Source: Culex pipiens pallens
Lineage: Eukaryota > Arthropoda > Insecta > Diptera > Culicidae
DNA length: 64,000 bases
NCBI RefSeq assembly: GCF_016801865.2
Contig: NC_068937.1
Span: forward strand, 119,695,225 to 119,759,224
Reading direction: 5' to 3'
Part shown: piece by piece, positions 10,561 to 22,190 of the stretch
Layout: every line of letters begins with the position of its first letter
How positions within the stretch are numbered: the first letter of the stretch is position 1
Notes under the pieces: generated by a model
Seen by the model: the letters and a program-made list of their open reading frames with translations, nothing else
What the model was told of the DNA's origin: nothing
Database searches by the model: none
Translations under genes and position numbers: made by a program

Positions 10561-10766
10561 TATGCAAATGAACCTCGAGGGAATAATTCTCTCGTCCATC
10601 TCGAGCTGTGCTCTCTTTGTCCGTAAATGGTACCACTATTCTCTTGACTCGAGGCTATTATTCTGTCGGACGAGCGCTGCCAAGTAAATATGTACTGAGA
10701 GCCTAATAGTTGACAAATTCCAAACGTTTTTGTTTGGGAAAAGTTCTTAGTTTTGGCAGGTTCTGA

Positions 10767-10900
10767 ACAATTCCATGCCAAATAGAAAATCGGGTGTACC
10801 TGACCCTCTCCGAATTCAATGAAACTTCCTAGGCTTACATAAGTTATTTTTGTGAATATGATGCCAGTTGAACTGTCTATCAGTAAAAAAATGTGTAAAT
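10767..10900 (+). repeat. Terminal fragment of the 34.8-kb palindrome family
   Basis: CAATTCCATGCCAAATAG, then GTACCTGACCCTCTCCGA and TTCAATGAAACTT match the left end of the element at 34777. Only this end is present. Confidence 0.6.
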
Positions 10901-11349
10901 TTAAAAGGCGTAAAATTTTAAGGTTTAACCTCTTTTATGATGTGATCTTTCCATTATTAGTCTACACAATTAAAAAAAAAATTACATATTTCTACTGAGG
11001 TGAAAGTGGGTTTAGGAGGTCAAATTTAGCGATTGATTTCCCTAGTGATTTTATAGCCTTTCCTCAGTAAGGTAAAGAAGACAAAACTGTTCGCAATAAA
11101 AAATGAACGGATGACCTTTTAAGCGAGCACAAAATTTCAGTTATTGAAAATCAGTTTTCATCTATCTCACTAGCATAAAGCTGAAAAATAGCACGACAAA
11201 TTTACTATTGGATTAGATGAAAAAAAAGCCAAAAAATATCGGAAAATATGGCAAAAAATAGGAAGGACAATTATTGTTAAGGGTAGAGTTGAAATATTCT
11301 GTTTAAATATTAAGAACGAAAAAAAGAATAGATTTATAAAAATATTTTT

Positions 11350-11570
11350 CATAGTTCTTGTCCGCTGGCTCTGGTCGGGGTCGAGGGGGGTGGGGGCAAA
11401 AATATAAATATTGAAAAACAAGCCATAGTTTGAACAATTGCATGGCAAAAGTGTTTTAAAACGCATTTCATACTAGTTCAGTTGTTTTGCAATCATTAGT
11501 TTTCAAAAAATGTAAGATTTGATGAAAACAGAAATTTTAGCGAAAAAATAAAATTTTGCTACGATAAACA
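11350..11570 (+). repeat. Single arm of the poly-G fold-back family
   Basis: GGTCGGGGTCGAGGGGGGTG followed by an AAAATATAAA..ATTGAAA..ACAAGCCATAG block, AAAACGCATTT, CAGTTGTTTTGCAATCATTA and GATAAACATCGAAAA match 44530-44760 and 40970-41130 in the same order. The sequence before it (10900-11349) shows nothing else. Confidence 0.6.
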
Positions 11571-11580
11571 TCGAAAAAGA

Positions 11581-11660
11581 GGGCCCGGGTTCGATTTCCA
11601 TCCATCTTCTCTGGGTGTTCTGTGTTTGTCCCGTTTAGTGTTCAGTCTTAAAAGATGAGG
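11581..11660 (+). repeat. Possible SINE fragment with a lone B box
   Basis: CCCGGGTTCGATTTCC resembles a B box, followed by the CTGGGTGTTCTGTGTTTGTC type of tail seen after tRNA-like heads. No A box precedes it. Confidence 0.35.
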
Positions 11661-12817
11661 TGGGATTTACTATTTAACTTAGAATTCAAACTATTTTTAT
11701 AAAAATTGCTAGTGAGCGTCTGTACATTGGATTAAGTTACGCATTGGTATAAATCATTAAAGTTGTTTTATGTAGGTGTATAAAAATCACACCAAGTCAA
11801 TTTCCATCCCAAATACATTCAAATTATCATCTTCACCATTATTCAAACCCGTTACATATCTCATTTATGACATGATAGCCTTACCTCACATTTGGTTAAG
11901 CATGAACCTTCCTCCAAGTTAAGTTCAACATCTTCCTAAAGACTTGTTTTCTTTTGCTCCTGAAAATCTTTGAAAAGAGAAGGAAAAAAAACTGGAAAAT
12001 TTAGTACCGCAATGGCAATGAAACGGGGCGTGCCCACACGTTTATGAGGGGGCCCCCCGTCAATGAATTAGGATTATTATGATATCATTCACATGAGCTG
12101 TTGTATAATGGCGCGCCAAGGTGATGAATGCAAATTTGGTGGAGTGAATTTTTGGTGGCATGAGAAAGAGCCATAAAGTGGCGGTTTTTTTTACGATAGC
12201 TGGCAACACTGCCATTAGGATCAATGAATTTTTATGGTCGGATGTGTTGAAGTCGTTGCAAATGAAATTAAATGTGAGTTTTGTTTATAAATATTGCGCA
12301 GTAAAAGTTTGTGAGTGCGAGGATCAAAGCAGGAGAAAATTAAATCAAGAACCCGTTTTTGGGTCGTGCTCAAAATAGTTGCGAACACGAAAATAACCTA
12401 GCGGAAAAGCAACTGCTGTGGTAACGTAATTTGGTTATTGAGTTGAATGCTGCTGACGCGTTCTCCGGGCTAGTATACCAGTGGGGACATTTTAAAACTT
12501 GATTTAACGGCAAAATAGATGATGTGATTGATTTCTGCTAGTTTAAGGCTTGTAAAACAAACTTTTACAAACTTTCAAAGATTTATAACCTTGACTTTTG
12601 ACGCAAGTAAGTATAAACTGCAACAAACCGAAATATCGTGTTTTCAGGCAACTCATGCAGCAGAAAAACTACCTCCGGAAACCCGAAATATCTCCGGTGG
12701 TCAGGAACCATTTTGCCAAAGCTGATCATATCCGGGAAAAAAGATACAATTCCCGTCGAATGCAACTGGGTAGATCGAAATTGGTCAATTCGCAAAGATA
12801 CAGCATTGAGAATTTAC
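11661..12817. other. Unassigned stretch
   Basis: No repeat ends or tRNA-like boxes are visible. Frames of 65-117 codons overlap on both strands (12528-12951) and none has a recognisable pattern. Confidence 0.4.
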
Positions 12818-13150
12818 GTGACGTTACAACGCAAGCAGAACACCCTTTTTGTGAAAGTCTGCGTTGTAACGTCACAAAATGTACAGCGGTTGAAAAAACC
12901 CTTTTTTTAAACCGATTATGGCATCAGATTCAGCAGTCAATTTTACGTTAAAAAACATTAAAAAAAATCTAGTTAATGTTGATTATCACTGCCTTTTCTA
13001 AAAAATAGCAACCGAAATGTTAAATCCTTAGCCCAATGTTGATTATTTTGGAAAATTTAACGGACTTTCAGAATCTATAAAAAAATTGAGGTATTTTCTT
13101 TGAAATTTCTGAAAACTGAGAAAAGAAACTTCAAACCGTTGTAACGTCAC
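12818..13150. repeat. Inverted repeats of TGACGTTACAACG
   Basis: GTGACGTTACAACG at 12818-12831 pairs with CGTTGTAACGTCAC at 12862-12875 (hairpin, arms extended by GCAGA/TCTGC) and again with the same word at 13137-13150. The outer pair could be TIRs of a MITE of about 333 bp. No target duplication is clear. Confidence 0.55.
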
Positions 13151-14049
13151 AGCAGAATGCCACAGAGCACATGCTTTTAAGTGGTAGTAAAATTAGTGAA
13201 TTCTGTTACCAGAACAATTCCTTTACATAGCATTATATCACATTAAATCCATTATTTGTTATGCATTTATTAATTTTATGCAGTTCAAAATTTCGCCCAA
13301 CATCTAAAATATCCCACTCTGCTGAAATATTTGACTCATCCGGTTAGATTTATTTTTAGTTAAAAAGTAATGAACTCGACTCGAAATTTAACAATTTTCT
13401 AACCGTTCCCAAAAATATCTTCGTCAAAAGCGTTCCAATTGTCCAACGTTTTCCTGGTAATTTTCTGCTCATTCTAACCATTCCGACCAAGTCGTCTTAT
13501 TTCGTGCCAAGCAAGTGTGTCGTTGTTCGACAAGTTTACCATCGAGCAGAGACATGCACTCGCATCTCCCACAAGATGTTTACAACGTTTGGCTGTAGTT
13601 GGACTCTGGCAACACACATGAGCACACAAACACAAACACACAAACGAACATGAGCAAGTTACACTTTGATTGTAAGATGTCTTCTATACGCTTGCATACA
13701 AGTAACTGGTGATGTTAGAAAGGAACGGTTAGTCTCCGAAGAAAGAACATGGATTCTTTGGAGTTGACTGTGTGCTGTTTTTCGACATGACTTGGACAAA
13801 TTGCATGTTTTTGTTCAAAAGAGAAAAAGACGAATAAACATAGGCATAACAAATCGAACAACAAGACAGAAGAACAGACAACAAGAAGAAAAAAGAAAAA
13901 AACTGGTAGACAGAAGACAAAAACATGTTAAAAGTGTAAAAAAAATATGTAGGCAAAATAACAAAGGACAAACTGAAAAATTCAGAGACTGAAAAATACA
14001 AAAAAAAAAACACAGCAATACCTTTTAGTTTTGATTAAACCAAGTGTTA
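13151..14049. other. Unassigned, purine-rich patch
   Basis: 13820-13990 is strongly A/G-rich on the plus strand, which yields spurious Lys/Arg- and Phe-rich frames. A short run of ACAAAC units lies near 13625. No gene or repeat boundary is evident. Confidence 0.4.
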
Positions 14050-14089
14050 TAGAAATCAGGAACACCTGCCTCACTTGCACAAAGTGATG

Positions 14090-14740
14090 CTGCACTTGTG
14101 GCATCTTATGGTGCACTCAATGCCACCAGGATGCATGTGGTCAGAAGATTTGTTCCCGTCCTGTAGTTTGAAATCCTGATGGAACGATTCCTTTGTGCTG
14201 GAGCCCGGAGGTTATATTGCCAGCTGTCAGCCAACCGCCAGTGACACGGCCAATGGTAAGGGGGGTTGTACTGAAGGTCCCACAACACATTGTTGACGTT
14301 GTTGCACGTCAAAAAATTAAAAGTTAAATTGGAAAATTTAAAACAAAATCACTAAGTTTCCAATCGAAACAAACCCACCTGACTGCAGTGTTGCCAGTGG
14401 AGTCCGTTATCAATCCTGCTACCTTAACAGTAACTTTATGCACGCAATAGTTTATGGCGTTCGTGTAACAGACATGGGTGTTTTCACCGAGGAGATGCAT
14501 TATTGTTTGCTTGTGCTAAACCACCTACCAGACTCGGCTTCTGGAAGTGTAAGAGCTGTTATGATGGTCTGTGGAACATTAAAATTGCCATATTGAAACA
14601 TGTCCGATGTGGTTAAACGCATGCTGCAGCTAATCGTTGAGACGTTGCCAACTGGTAAACGACAACACTGCTCCGAAGGATGTACCGTACGCATTGCACG
14701 TGCAACTGGGGCAGAAATGTTTGCTACATCAAAGTAGTAT
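14090..14740 (-). pseudogene. Decayed coding region, unidentified protein
   Basis: Seen on the minus strand: protein-like sense is split over different frames. From 14730 to about 14540 one frame reads through SISCSMRLTTSDMFQYGNF-like sequence (written CCRLPVGNVSTISCSMRL in the part with two adjacent Cys). From 14500 to 14380 another frame reads HVCYTNAINYCVHKVTVKVA and ends at a good donor CAG|GTGGGT. From about 14312 to 14106 Thr/Gly-rich sense continues in changing frames. Cysteines and Thr/Ser/Asn are frequent, as in secreted proteins. Inference: remains of a gene with at least one intron and two or more frameshifts. No signal peptide or domain could be recognised, and the function is unknown. 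Confidence 0.4.
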
Positions 14741-14834
14741 ATGTTTTCACCATAATATAATTTTGTTAAACGTGTTTTGCATAAGCTAATTGCATTTAAT
14801 GTTTGAAAGACATTTTTCCCTTTTTGATTAGTTT

Positions 14835-14995
14835 GACACCCCTTTTACACGGAGTTCACACACACTACCAAACTTTTGTTTTGATAGTGTGCATGAGCGC
14901 CGTGTTAAAAGTGACAGTTCGTCACTTTTTAGTTTGACTTTGACGAACCAACGGGGTACAAACTTAAAAATGTGTCAAACGAAAAAGTGATCAAC
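14835..14995. repeat. Imperfect inverted repeat, possible MITE
   Basis: TTTTACACGG and CCGTGTTAAAA pair around ACACACTA / TAGTGT, with TTTGACACCCC upstream and GGGGT plus GTGTCAAAC downstream. The ends are not clean enough to define an element. Confidence 0.4.
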
Positions 14996-15407
14996 CACCG
15001 GGGTGAGTGTACATTTATGATCCCATTTTAGCTAGTTAGAAACAATTTTCAAAAATTCTTTAGCCTAATTTGCTGCATTCCATGTAAAGGTAAAGGTGTC
15101 GATAACGAGTTTCGATCCCGAGACATATGACATGACGAGTTTGTTGTGCCAGTTCGCTGAATAGGTGATGGTAATTTGCCAAGTTATTCAATCGAATGAA
15201 CTGTTTGGTTTCCTGACGTTTCTTGCTTGTTTGCTAATTAAGCCTCCTGTGATCAAAATATGATTTTACGTAACTTTCTCCATACAATTTGCCGATGCTC
15301 CGGAATCGGTTCCAGAGTGGCCATAGGGTCAATTAGTTAGCGTAAGAACCTTCCTTGGGCTTTTACGAACCCCACGCAACAAAAAGCACCTCGATCCGAC
15401 GCTCCAT

Positions 15408-15995
15408 AGCTGTGTGCTATCTTGTGACAACGACCATTTAGTACTATTCGAGAAAATCGATTTTTAAAGTTTGATGATAAATATTTTCAAAACTATGAAT
15501 GGTAGAGCCAAACTTTTTGAAGCAATCGGTTCGTATACTATCGCTTAACAAACGCTCCAAGTTTCAACTTATTTGGTTACACCAGTTAAAAGATACAGTA
15601 TATTATGTAATCACAAATCTGAAAAGCACGTGTCACAAGTGTGCACAGAATTCCCATACAAACTAAAATAGGCTTAGATCAATAGTTTAACCGACTTATT
15701 CAGTTTATTCTCAAAAACAAAAGATTGCATTGCCTTTAGAAAGTATGTGTGTACATAAATTTGTGAAAAACAAGAAAAAATTTCCACATTTTCCAACAAC
15801 ATGTATGACGTGTCACAAGTGTGCACGATCATTTTGATGGTCTATGTCACAAGTGTGTATTGCGATATCCGGGAAACGGAAGCGAGTTTCCAAAATCGGG
15901 TTAAAGCATCTAGTAGTGTTTGTTAAGTATAGCAAAACGTAATCATTAACTCATTTTCGACCAAAATGGTCTATGTCACAAGATAGCACACAGCT
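15408..15995. mobile_element. TIR element with 22-bp perfect ends
   Basis: AGCTGTGTGCTATCTTGTGA (first 20 of 22) at 15408-15429 is exactly complementary to 15974-15995. Inside, the word GTCACAAGTGTG is repeated at about 15633, 15811 and 15846, which could be subterminal binding sites. No target duplication is obvious and no transposase frame is visible. Confidence 0.7.
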
Positions 15996-16430
15996 GACGA
16001 TATATAGAAGATATGGCAAGCTAACCGTACCAGACATTAGCTTTCCAATTTGATTGCATTTCAAAAGCTTTTAAACTGATGTTAAATACAATCTCATAAA
16101 CTTCGCCTCATCAACGTTTGAGATGACGTCACCATAAGTTCCACCTTCAAACGATGCTGATTTCTCGCTAAAAAAAACCCCGTGGCGAACAGTTTATGAA
16201 AGCACGAGCTTATTTTCAGCATCAAGCAGAAGTTTGTCCACGAACCAGGGCAGATTCTAGTCGGGCAACCATAAAGTTTACATCCCTTTGGGGAAAACAA
16301 CCCCTTTTGAAAGTTTGATCGAATGATGCAAATATTTTTAAAATGTTAGCGAGTTCCAAGAAGTAATGATTTTTGTTTCTTATTTCACCGATTAATTGAT
16401 TTTCCAACTGTTCAATTAACTTAACTCACC

Positions 16431-16805
16431 ATGGTTGAAATTTTCAACTGGGAACACAAAAAGTCAAAACCCAAGAAAGAATCCCTTCAGTTCACAATCC
16501 CTTCGCTGAAAAATTTGATTGATGAAAAAGGATTGACGGGCTGTCGTGTCGTTGATGATGTCTTTATTTTTTTTTGTTCCGTCAGGCCAAATGGTCACAA
16601 ATCCGAGGAAGGAGAAACTATGTCGAATCCAAGCCGGCAGCGGCAAACTGTCAATCATTCCCGGTGCCCCGGATGTTCCCCGAAGGCGATCCAATTATAA
16701 GTTTTCTATTGCCATGAAAAGGGCAGGCTTTCTAATCGGAATCGGCAACAGATTATCAGTTTTGAACGGATTCGATGACCTATTTGGAGGAGGCATGAAG
16801 GAGTG
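16431..16805 (+). other. Weak coding candidate
   Basis: An ATG in good context (ACCATGG) opens an 89-codon frame at 16431. Within it a strong acceptor-like tract (T-run then CCGTCAG) ends at 16585; from 16586 a different frame is open for 43 codons to TGA at 16715-16717. A further frame (86 codons from 16546) overlaps. None resembles a protein I know. It could be a small unspliced gene piece or chance. Confidence 0.25.
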
Positions 16806-16876
16806 ATAAAAACCCAATTACCATCAATTTCGTGACTGTGTCAATCACCTTCTACTGGAAAACAATTAAATAAAAA

Positions 16877-17416
16877 GAGACAAGAGGCAAGAGACAAGGG
16901 ACAAGAGACAAGAGACAAGACACAAGAGACAAGAGACAAGAGACAAGAGACAAGAGACAAGAGACAAGAGACAAGAGACAAGAGACAAGAGACAAGAGAC
17001 AAGAGACAAGAGACAAGAGACAAGAGACAAGAGACAAGAGACAAGAGACAAGAGACAAGAGACAAGAGACAAGAGACAAGAGACAAGAGACAAGAGACAA
17101 GAGACAAGAGACAAGAGACAAGAGACAAGAGACAAGAGACAAGAGACAAGAGACAAGAGACAAGAGACAAGAGACAAGAGACAAGAGACAAGAGACAAGA
17201 GACAAGAGACAAGAGACAAGAGACAAGAGACAAGAGACAAGAGACAAGAGACAAGAGACAAGAGACAAGAGACAAGAGACAAGAGACAAGAGACAAGAGA
17301 CAAGAGACAAGAGACAAGAGACAAGAGACAAGAGACAAGAGACAAGAGACAAGAGACAAGAGACAAGAGACAAGAGACAAGAGACAAGAGACAAGAGACA
17401 AGAGACAAGAGACAAG
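16877..17416. repeat. Heptamer minisatellite (AGACAAG)n, about 77 units
   Basis: About 540 bases of tandem AGACAAG. Variant units (AGGCAAG, GGACAAG, ACACAAG) sit at the left end and the remainder looks uniform. Because 7 is not a multiple of 3 and no unit contains a stop in any phase, all three minus-strand frames stay open and give the same heptapeptide cycle (LVSCLLS), producing frames of 187-199 codons. These are not genes. Confidence 0.95.
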
Positions 17417-19210
17417 AATCAAAGAGCACATAAAAATCATAGGTTTACCTAATGAATTTTTTAATGAGGAAAGACTCTAGAGCGCAACTACAAAAGAAGT
17501 ATATTCTACGCAAGAAAATCTTAAATTCAGCACACACGTTAATGATAAAAACTTTCCTCACCCTACACGCATGACAATAAAAATTAATCTACCGGAAGCT
17601 GACCGAAATCGATGAAACTTTACCACAACAGAAGTACTCTTTCGTGGGAAACTTTACACCAACCCAGAGGACGAAGCTGTTGCATCTTTTTCCCTCCCAC
17701 CAAGATAATTCAATTATCCTGGTGCTGCTCTCCTAGCGAAAGGAGAACTTACCAAACAAAGCCCTTTACACACAAAATAAGGTGAACCCATTCACAGTCA
17801 ACTGAGCATCAGGATAACGATTGATTGGCTGCCAACATTCCGTAACCGGAGCCAATAAAGTTTGATTGAGATAAGAGAGCCCTTCCCCCTCCAGCCCATG
17901 GCCACGTGTGCTCAAAGGACGAGCTTTGCGAGAGCACCAGGTGTTTTGGCTTCCCATGAGGTGGTTAGTGCTTTTCGGTTTTACTTTGTTTGGGATATTG
18001 GACACTTTTCACATGGAACACGGAAAGTAGTCAACGTTCAAAATGGGTAACAAAGCAATAAGAATCAAAGTACGTCGAATTCCTACCTTTTTTCTAATCT
18101 TGGTTCTAAATATGCAAACAAAATCTTTTCTGGAGCCAATAAAAGATCATGTTACTAACTTTCCGTTGATTGTTCCGGGAAATTTCCGCACATACTTTTA
18201 CCACGTTCTGACATCCGATGATGACATTGTTTATGAGCCTTCGGCCTAATCTCCTAAATTATGGAAGTATAACGAAGGCTTCTGAAACCCTTAAAAGATA
18301 AAACAAAAACAGAACATAGATTTCATAAACAACAACGTCATATTCAACAACTTTAATAATAAAAAAATGATCAAAAGGCTATCCACCTTCAAACAAGGCA
18401 AGGCAAGCAAATCCACAAAGCCTGCAATTTGTTAGCCTTTTCCAACTCATTTGCACCCGACCAAAGGCAATGTCCAGTTGGATAGTCGGAATAAACGATG
18501 GAACATAGCAGCACCAAAGGACGCTTCCGGTGCCCGCGGGAAGGACTCTCTCACAGGACCACACTTTCAATTACCCAGCGTCGAGAAGCTCCGAGGAGTG
18601 GTGCGAGTGGCAAATAGTTGCATCTATAGATGTGGCAACAGGGTGACTGCTTGAGCTGAAAACCCCAAATTGCACTTTTTTTGTAAAATATAAGAATTAA
18701 ATTCACAAACATATCTTTGTTTTTTTGCCAATGAAATGATTATTATCAAGAATCGACACCATGATGTGTCGATTTGTGAGAATCCGCTCACGGCAAACCG
18801 CTGGTCATTATTTTCTCATTTCTCATTAGTGTAATAAGATTCGTTTGGCACTTCACACTTTTCCCCTGTTTCGGATCTCTCTGGGTCCCAATCGAACTAG
18901 CTGCAGTGTTGAGCATCCCTTTGTGTGTTCTTATCAGATCGAATTGCACAACCTCCGGGCTTTTTGAGGGCCCTGCCAAGGCTCTGGGAGTTGAGCCATT
19001 TTTGTTCCATCCTTGTGTCATCCGCGCGCAGGCGATGATCAAAAAAATTGCCCCAAGCTACTCATTACTAGCAACACTATCCATTATACAACGTCCTTGC
19101 ACCATCTGAGAACCACATAAGACACATAAATTCACACAAGATAGCAGAAACCTCACTTGGCCAAAATCCACCTTTTTGAAAGAAAAAAATAAGTTACAAA
19201 CGTAACATAT
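17417..19210. other. Unassigned stretch with two small hairpins
   Basis: Hairpins are seen at about 17697-17724 (imperfect) and at 18751-18774 (AATCGACAC / GTGTCGATT, 9 bp, 6-base loop). A 68-codon frame from ATG at 18043 and others of 60-84 codons lack recognisable features. No repeat ends are seen. Confidence 0.4.
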
Positions 19211-19554
19211 CATAGCAAAAATAGTAGTAATCCAGCTGCGTGTAACTGACCTGGGTGTAAAATAAATTTTGCATTATTTTATGAAATTCTATGTAATATT
19301 ACACCCTGAAACATGCAGCCCATCAGTATGGGAAACCTGCTTGACCGAAAATTTCAAGCTCATATATGCGTTTATCCTTGTCAATCTCCACTGTTCTGAT
19401 GGCCGAGCGGGCTAAGGCACCAGTCCTTACTGGTAGTGCTGGGTTTGAATCTCGTCGGATGCAACTTTTTTTTTGAGCTTACAAAAATTGTACATGCAGC
19501 GAAGGTGATGTGCATGCTTTTGCATGCGATTTTATAATCCGATTTTTTGCTGTG
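19211..19554 (+). mobile_element. TIR element carrying a tRNA-Leu-like unit, copy 1
   Basis: The right end is the ATTTTTTGCTGTG terminus followed by TA. The left end CATAGCAAAAATAG is a weaker mate. Inside, on the plus strand, a tRNA-like unit (about 19395-19460) has A box TGGCCGAGCGGGCTAAGG and B box GGGTTTGAATCTC, closest in sound to tRNA-Leu but without the long variable arm. A T run follows. Homologous copies in opposite orientation lie at 26208-29808 (interrupted) and 32073-32441. Confidence 0.75.
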
Positions 19555-19994
19555 TAAAAAGGCAGAAAATCAAAATATTTCGATGCTTTAACAGTCTTGG
19601 TGAAACCAGTGAAAAGCCATTTATGACCTGCACCTCAATTCAGCTGAGCTCAGTGTAGCCAAAAACCGAAACCGCAAAAGCCAATAGCAAAGACTTCATG
19701 TATCGTTCTAGAAACACTGTTATACTTTCAACAAACGAAGAAGAACTTGAAACGCGCGAGAATTTCTACGGTGGAACCGTTGACCACTGGTCAAGCTGAG
19801 AAACTCCACATGGCACTCTACCAGTTTGGTACTCTAGGTACTCTAGGTACTCAACGGTTTGCTCTGCTATGAGTGAAAAAGGAAAGATTTAAATAACTCC
19901 ATGAATTACCGAGGTAAATCACTTCGTCGGAGGAAAAAAGAATGAAGCACTCGCGCTGGTTGCCAATCCTTCTAGCGAAGACTTACAAGAATTA

Positions 19995-20834
19995 GAGCTG
20001 GGACTTCGGCTATCCGGATTATTAACACTTTTTTCTATATAACATCAGATATCATCTTTATAATCAATCCAAATCTAAAGAGATATACGAAAATCGTAAC
20101 AGAACTGAAAATTATTTGGATAAAAATATTTGACGAACCCAAAATAGATTTCTAATCTAATCTAATCTAATCTAACCCTAGCGCAGCCAGTCTTTCGAGG
20201 GCATCCTGGAGAATGCCTTAGGTTGATTGACGCCTAGCATCTTCTTGTCATTATCAACACTTGCAGTGCGCCATTGCGTTAGAATGCATTGAAACATCAC
20301 AAACGTCGAAGCGGCCAGGCCAACTGCGTAAAGTTAACCGCAAAGATGATTCGTTGAATTGGATTGAGTATGAACACGAATGTTCAAACAACAATACAGT
20401 TCTAAATCTACAGGGGAGGAAGAAACGTGGGGATCCCCCACTCACGTTCCTGTTTGTTTAGGTAGTTAAACGTTGGGAACCATTATGCTAAGAAGGTTTG
20501 GTGCTCCGGGACCCTCTGGGATGGGACATTGTATTTCCACAAATGCCCGGGACACTATTTGCCATGGTTATAGCGCCACAACTCGCTCTTTGACGAACCC
20601 AAAAAAGATTTAAGAATAAAAATGTAACGGATCGGACAGTTTTTCGGATAATAGTATTCGGCCATAAATCATGTGATATAAAATTAAAGGTCTTTTGAAA
20701 ACCTGTAATATTATTTTATTTCATCTTTATGTCACCCCACAGTCGTGAGACAAAGCTGGCTTGTATAAGTTAGTTCATTTTCTAATAGAAATTATTAATG
20801 CTGCAAATTATCCGGATATCCGAAGTCCCAGCTC
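19995..20834. mobile_element. TA-flanked TIR element interrupted by a retroposon
   Basis: GAGCTGGGACTTCGGCTATC at the left and its near-complement at the right (ATATCCGAAGTCCCAGCTC, ending 20834) are flanked by TA (19993-19994 and 20835-20836). Removing the insertion at 20152-20588 and one copy of its 23-bp duplication leaves an element of 380 bp. No transposase frame is visible. Confidence 0.75.
20152..20588 (-). mobile_element. GATTA-tailed retroposon, copy 2 (complete, 437 bp)
   Basis: The minus-strand copy starts GAGCGAGTTGTGGCGCTATA at 20588 and ends in a (GATTA)n tail at the low-coordinate side. A 23-bp direct repeat starting TTTGACGAACCCAAAA flanks it at 20129-20151 and 20589-20611 with one mismatch, the signature of target-primed reverse transcription. 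The start agrees with copy 3, so 437 bp is probably full length. I see no clear A/B boxes and no long frame, so I cannot decide between a SINE and a LINE-derived short element. Confidence 0.8.
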
Positions 20835-21509
20835 TAACAAAAATAAGAATTCTAAAAGAGACCTCGCGAAAAAGCTTCATTAATTAAATGTAGCATTTGT
20901 TCAAACTCAGTTTCCTCAGATTCGCAATGAGTATAGTGCTTTGCAAAATTCTGTTACCGGTGTGTGGAGGTAGCGTTTGGTTTGAACAAAGCAGCAGGGC
21001 GTTGAATTCTTTAATACTTAGCAGATTTAGTAGCGCTCATCAATTAGTTGCGGGCAGCAACAACGAGTCCTACAATTACCTTATCTTCAATTCAATTTCT
21101 GTATCTATGGTTTCCCCTAGCTTTTTTTGTCATTATTTGAACCTTATATCTCCTCGTAAAAATACATGACCAATTTAAATTTTGCTCTAAATAGAATTCT
21201 TCAATCGCAACGATTGGAGAATGTGTTTCGTAATATTTGAAAAGACCCTTTCGTTTTGATGCCTCCTCCATTAGTTTTAAAAATAGAACCCAGAACTTTT
21301 TTTTATCAAATCATATGCTACAGGTATGTGCAAAGCCCAATTAAAATATAATCAATAATTGCTTTAGGTATGTCACTAACGGTTGAAATATACAAAAAAT
21401 AGAAATCATGGCTTCAAAACGAAGTTTTTATATGGTGTAATGAAGCCACCTCAATATGGAATTGATGTGCCATTATTTTTTGATGATTCCATGCCTTTGC
21501 AATCAGTAT
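20835..21509. other. Unassigned stretch
   Basis: AT-rich sequence with one 90-codon frame (20897-21169) that begins with a hydrophobic, Cys-containing segment but shows no domain. Nothing else is visible. Confidence 0.4.
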
Positions 21510-22190
21510 CGGTTCTTTTTACCTTCCTCACTAAGGTAAGGCTATAATGCTGCTCTAAAAATGAACTTTTCACCTTCTCGTATACCTATCGACTCAGAAT
21601 CGAAAACTGAACAATTATCTGTCTGTCTGTGTGTATGTGTGTCTGTGTGTTACCAAACTTAGGCCGATTTAGGCCAAACAGGTCGCGTTTGACTCGGTTT
21701 AGGGTCGCATAGATCTAGTTCCAACAAAATTTAAGTTCCGATAAGTAGTTCAAAAGTTATGCATACAAATGTGTTTTTGCAAATATCTGGATGTTAGAAA
21801 AATGGCCATAAATCGTACTAAAAATAATCATATTGTATATCGTTGGATAGGAAAAAGACCTTTCACCCTATCTCAAGTTATGACCACTTAAGTGATATTT
21901 ATGAACTTTTCTGAAGCCGGATCTCACTTATCTTTACAGGAAACATTGTCCGGATCCATCATCTGACCATCGTTGGATAGGTAATCGAAAGACCTTTTTT
22001 ACGAGTCCAAAAAATCAAAGAATTGGCTACCCTGTCTCGAGGTGTAATTACATAAATGATTTTAAAGTACTTTTCTGAAGCCGTATCAAACTATGTCTTA
22101 AAATCCATAAACGTAAAATCCAGATGAAATTTTTAGTTGCCCATACTTGGTCAACAGTTAGGAAGGCACCAACCACGTAGGTGGATTAAG
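21510..22190 (+). repeat. Interspersed repeat of the CCTCACTAAGGTAAGGC type
   Basis: It opens with TACCTTCCTCACTAAGGTAA, carries a TCTGTCTGTCTGTGTGTATG simple run, and has internal near-duplicates: CGTTGGATAGG (twice), AAAGACCTTT (twice) and TTTTCTGAAGCCG (twice). It closes near GGCACCAACCACGTAGGTGG. Similar text around TCTGTCTG runs is common in mosquito repeats, but class and ends are uncertain. The motif CTCAGTAAGGTAAAG at 11063 may be a remnant. Confidence 0.5.

Noticed and set aside
15090..15130. B-box-like GTTTCGATCCC suggesting another SINE
   Set aside because: No A box at a suitable distance on the same strand and no shared flanking sequence with other SINE copies in the window.
16841..17440. 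Three overlapping minus-strand open frames of 187-199 codons rich in Leu, Val, Ser and Cys
   Set aside because: They are the three readings of one heptamer minisatellite; a repeat without stops stays open in all frames.
20152..20176. Telomere-like or centromeric repeat (TAATC)n
   Set aside because: The run is only five units, has the wrong sequence for the insect TTAGG repeat, and is the tail of a retroposon with a target duplication.
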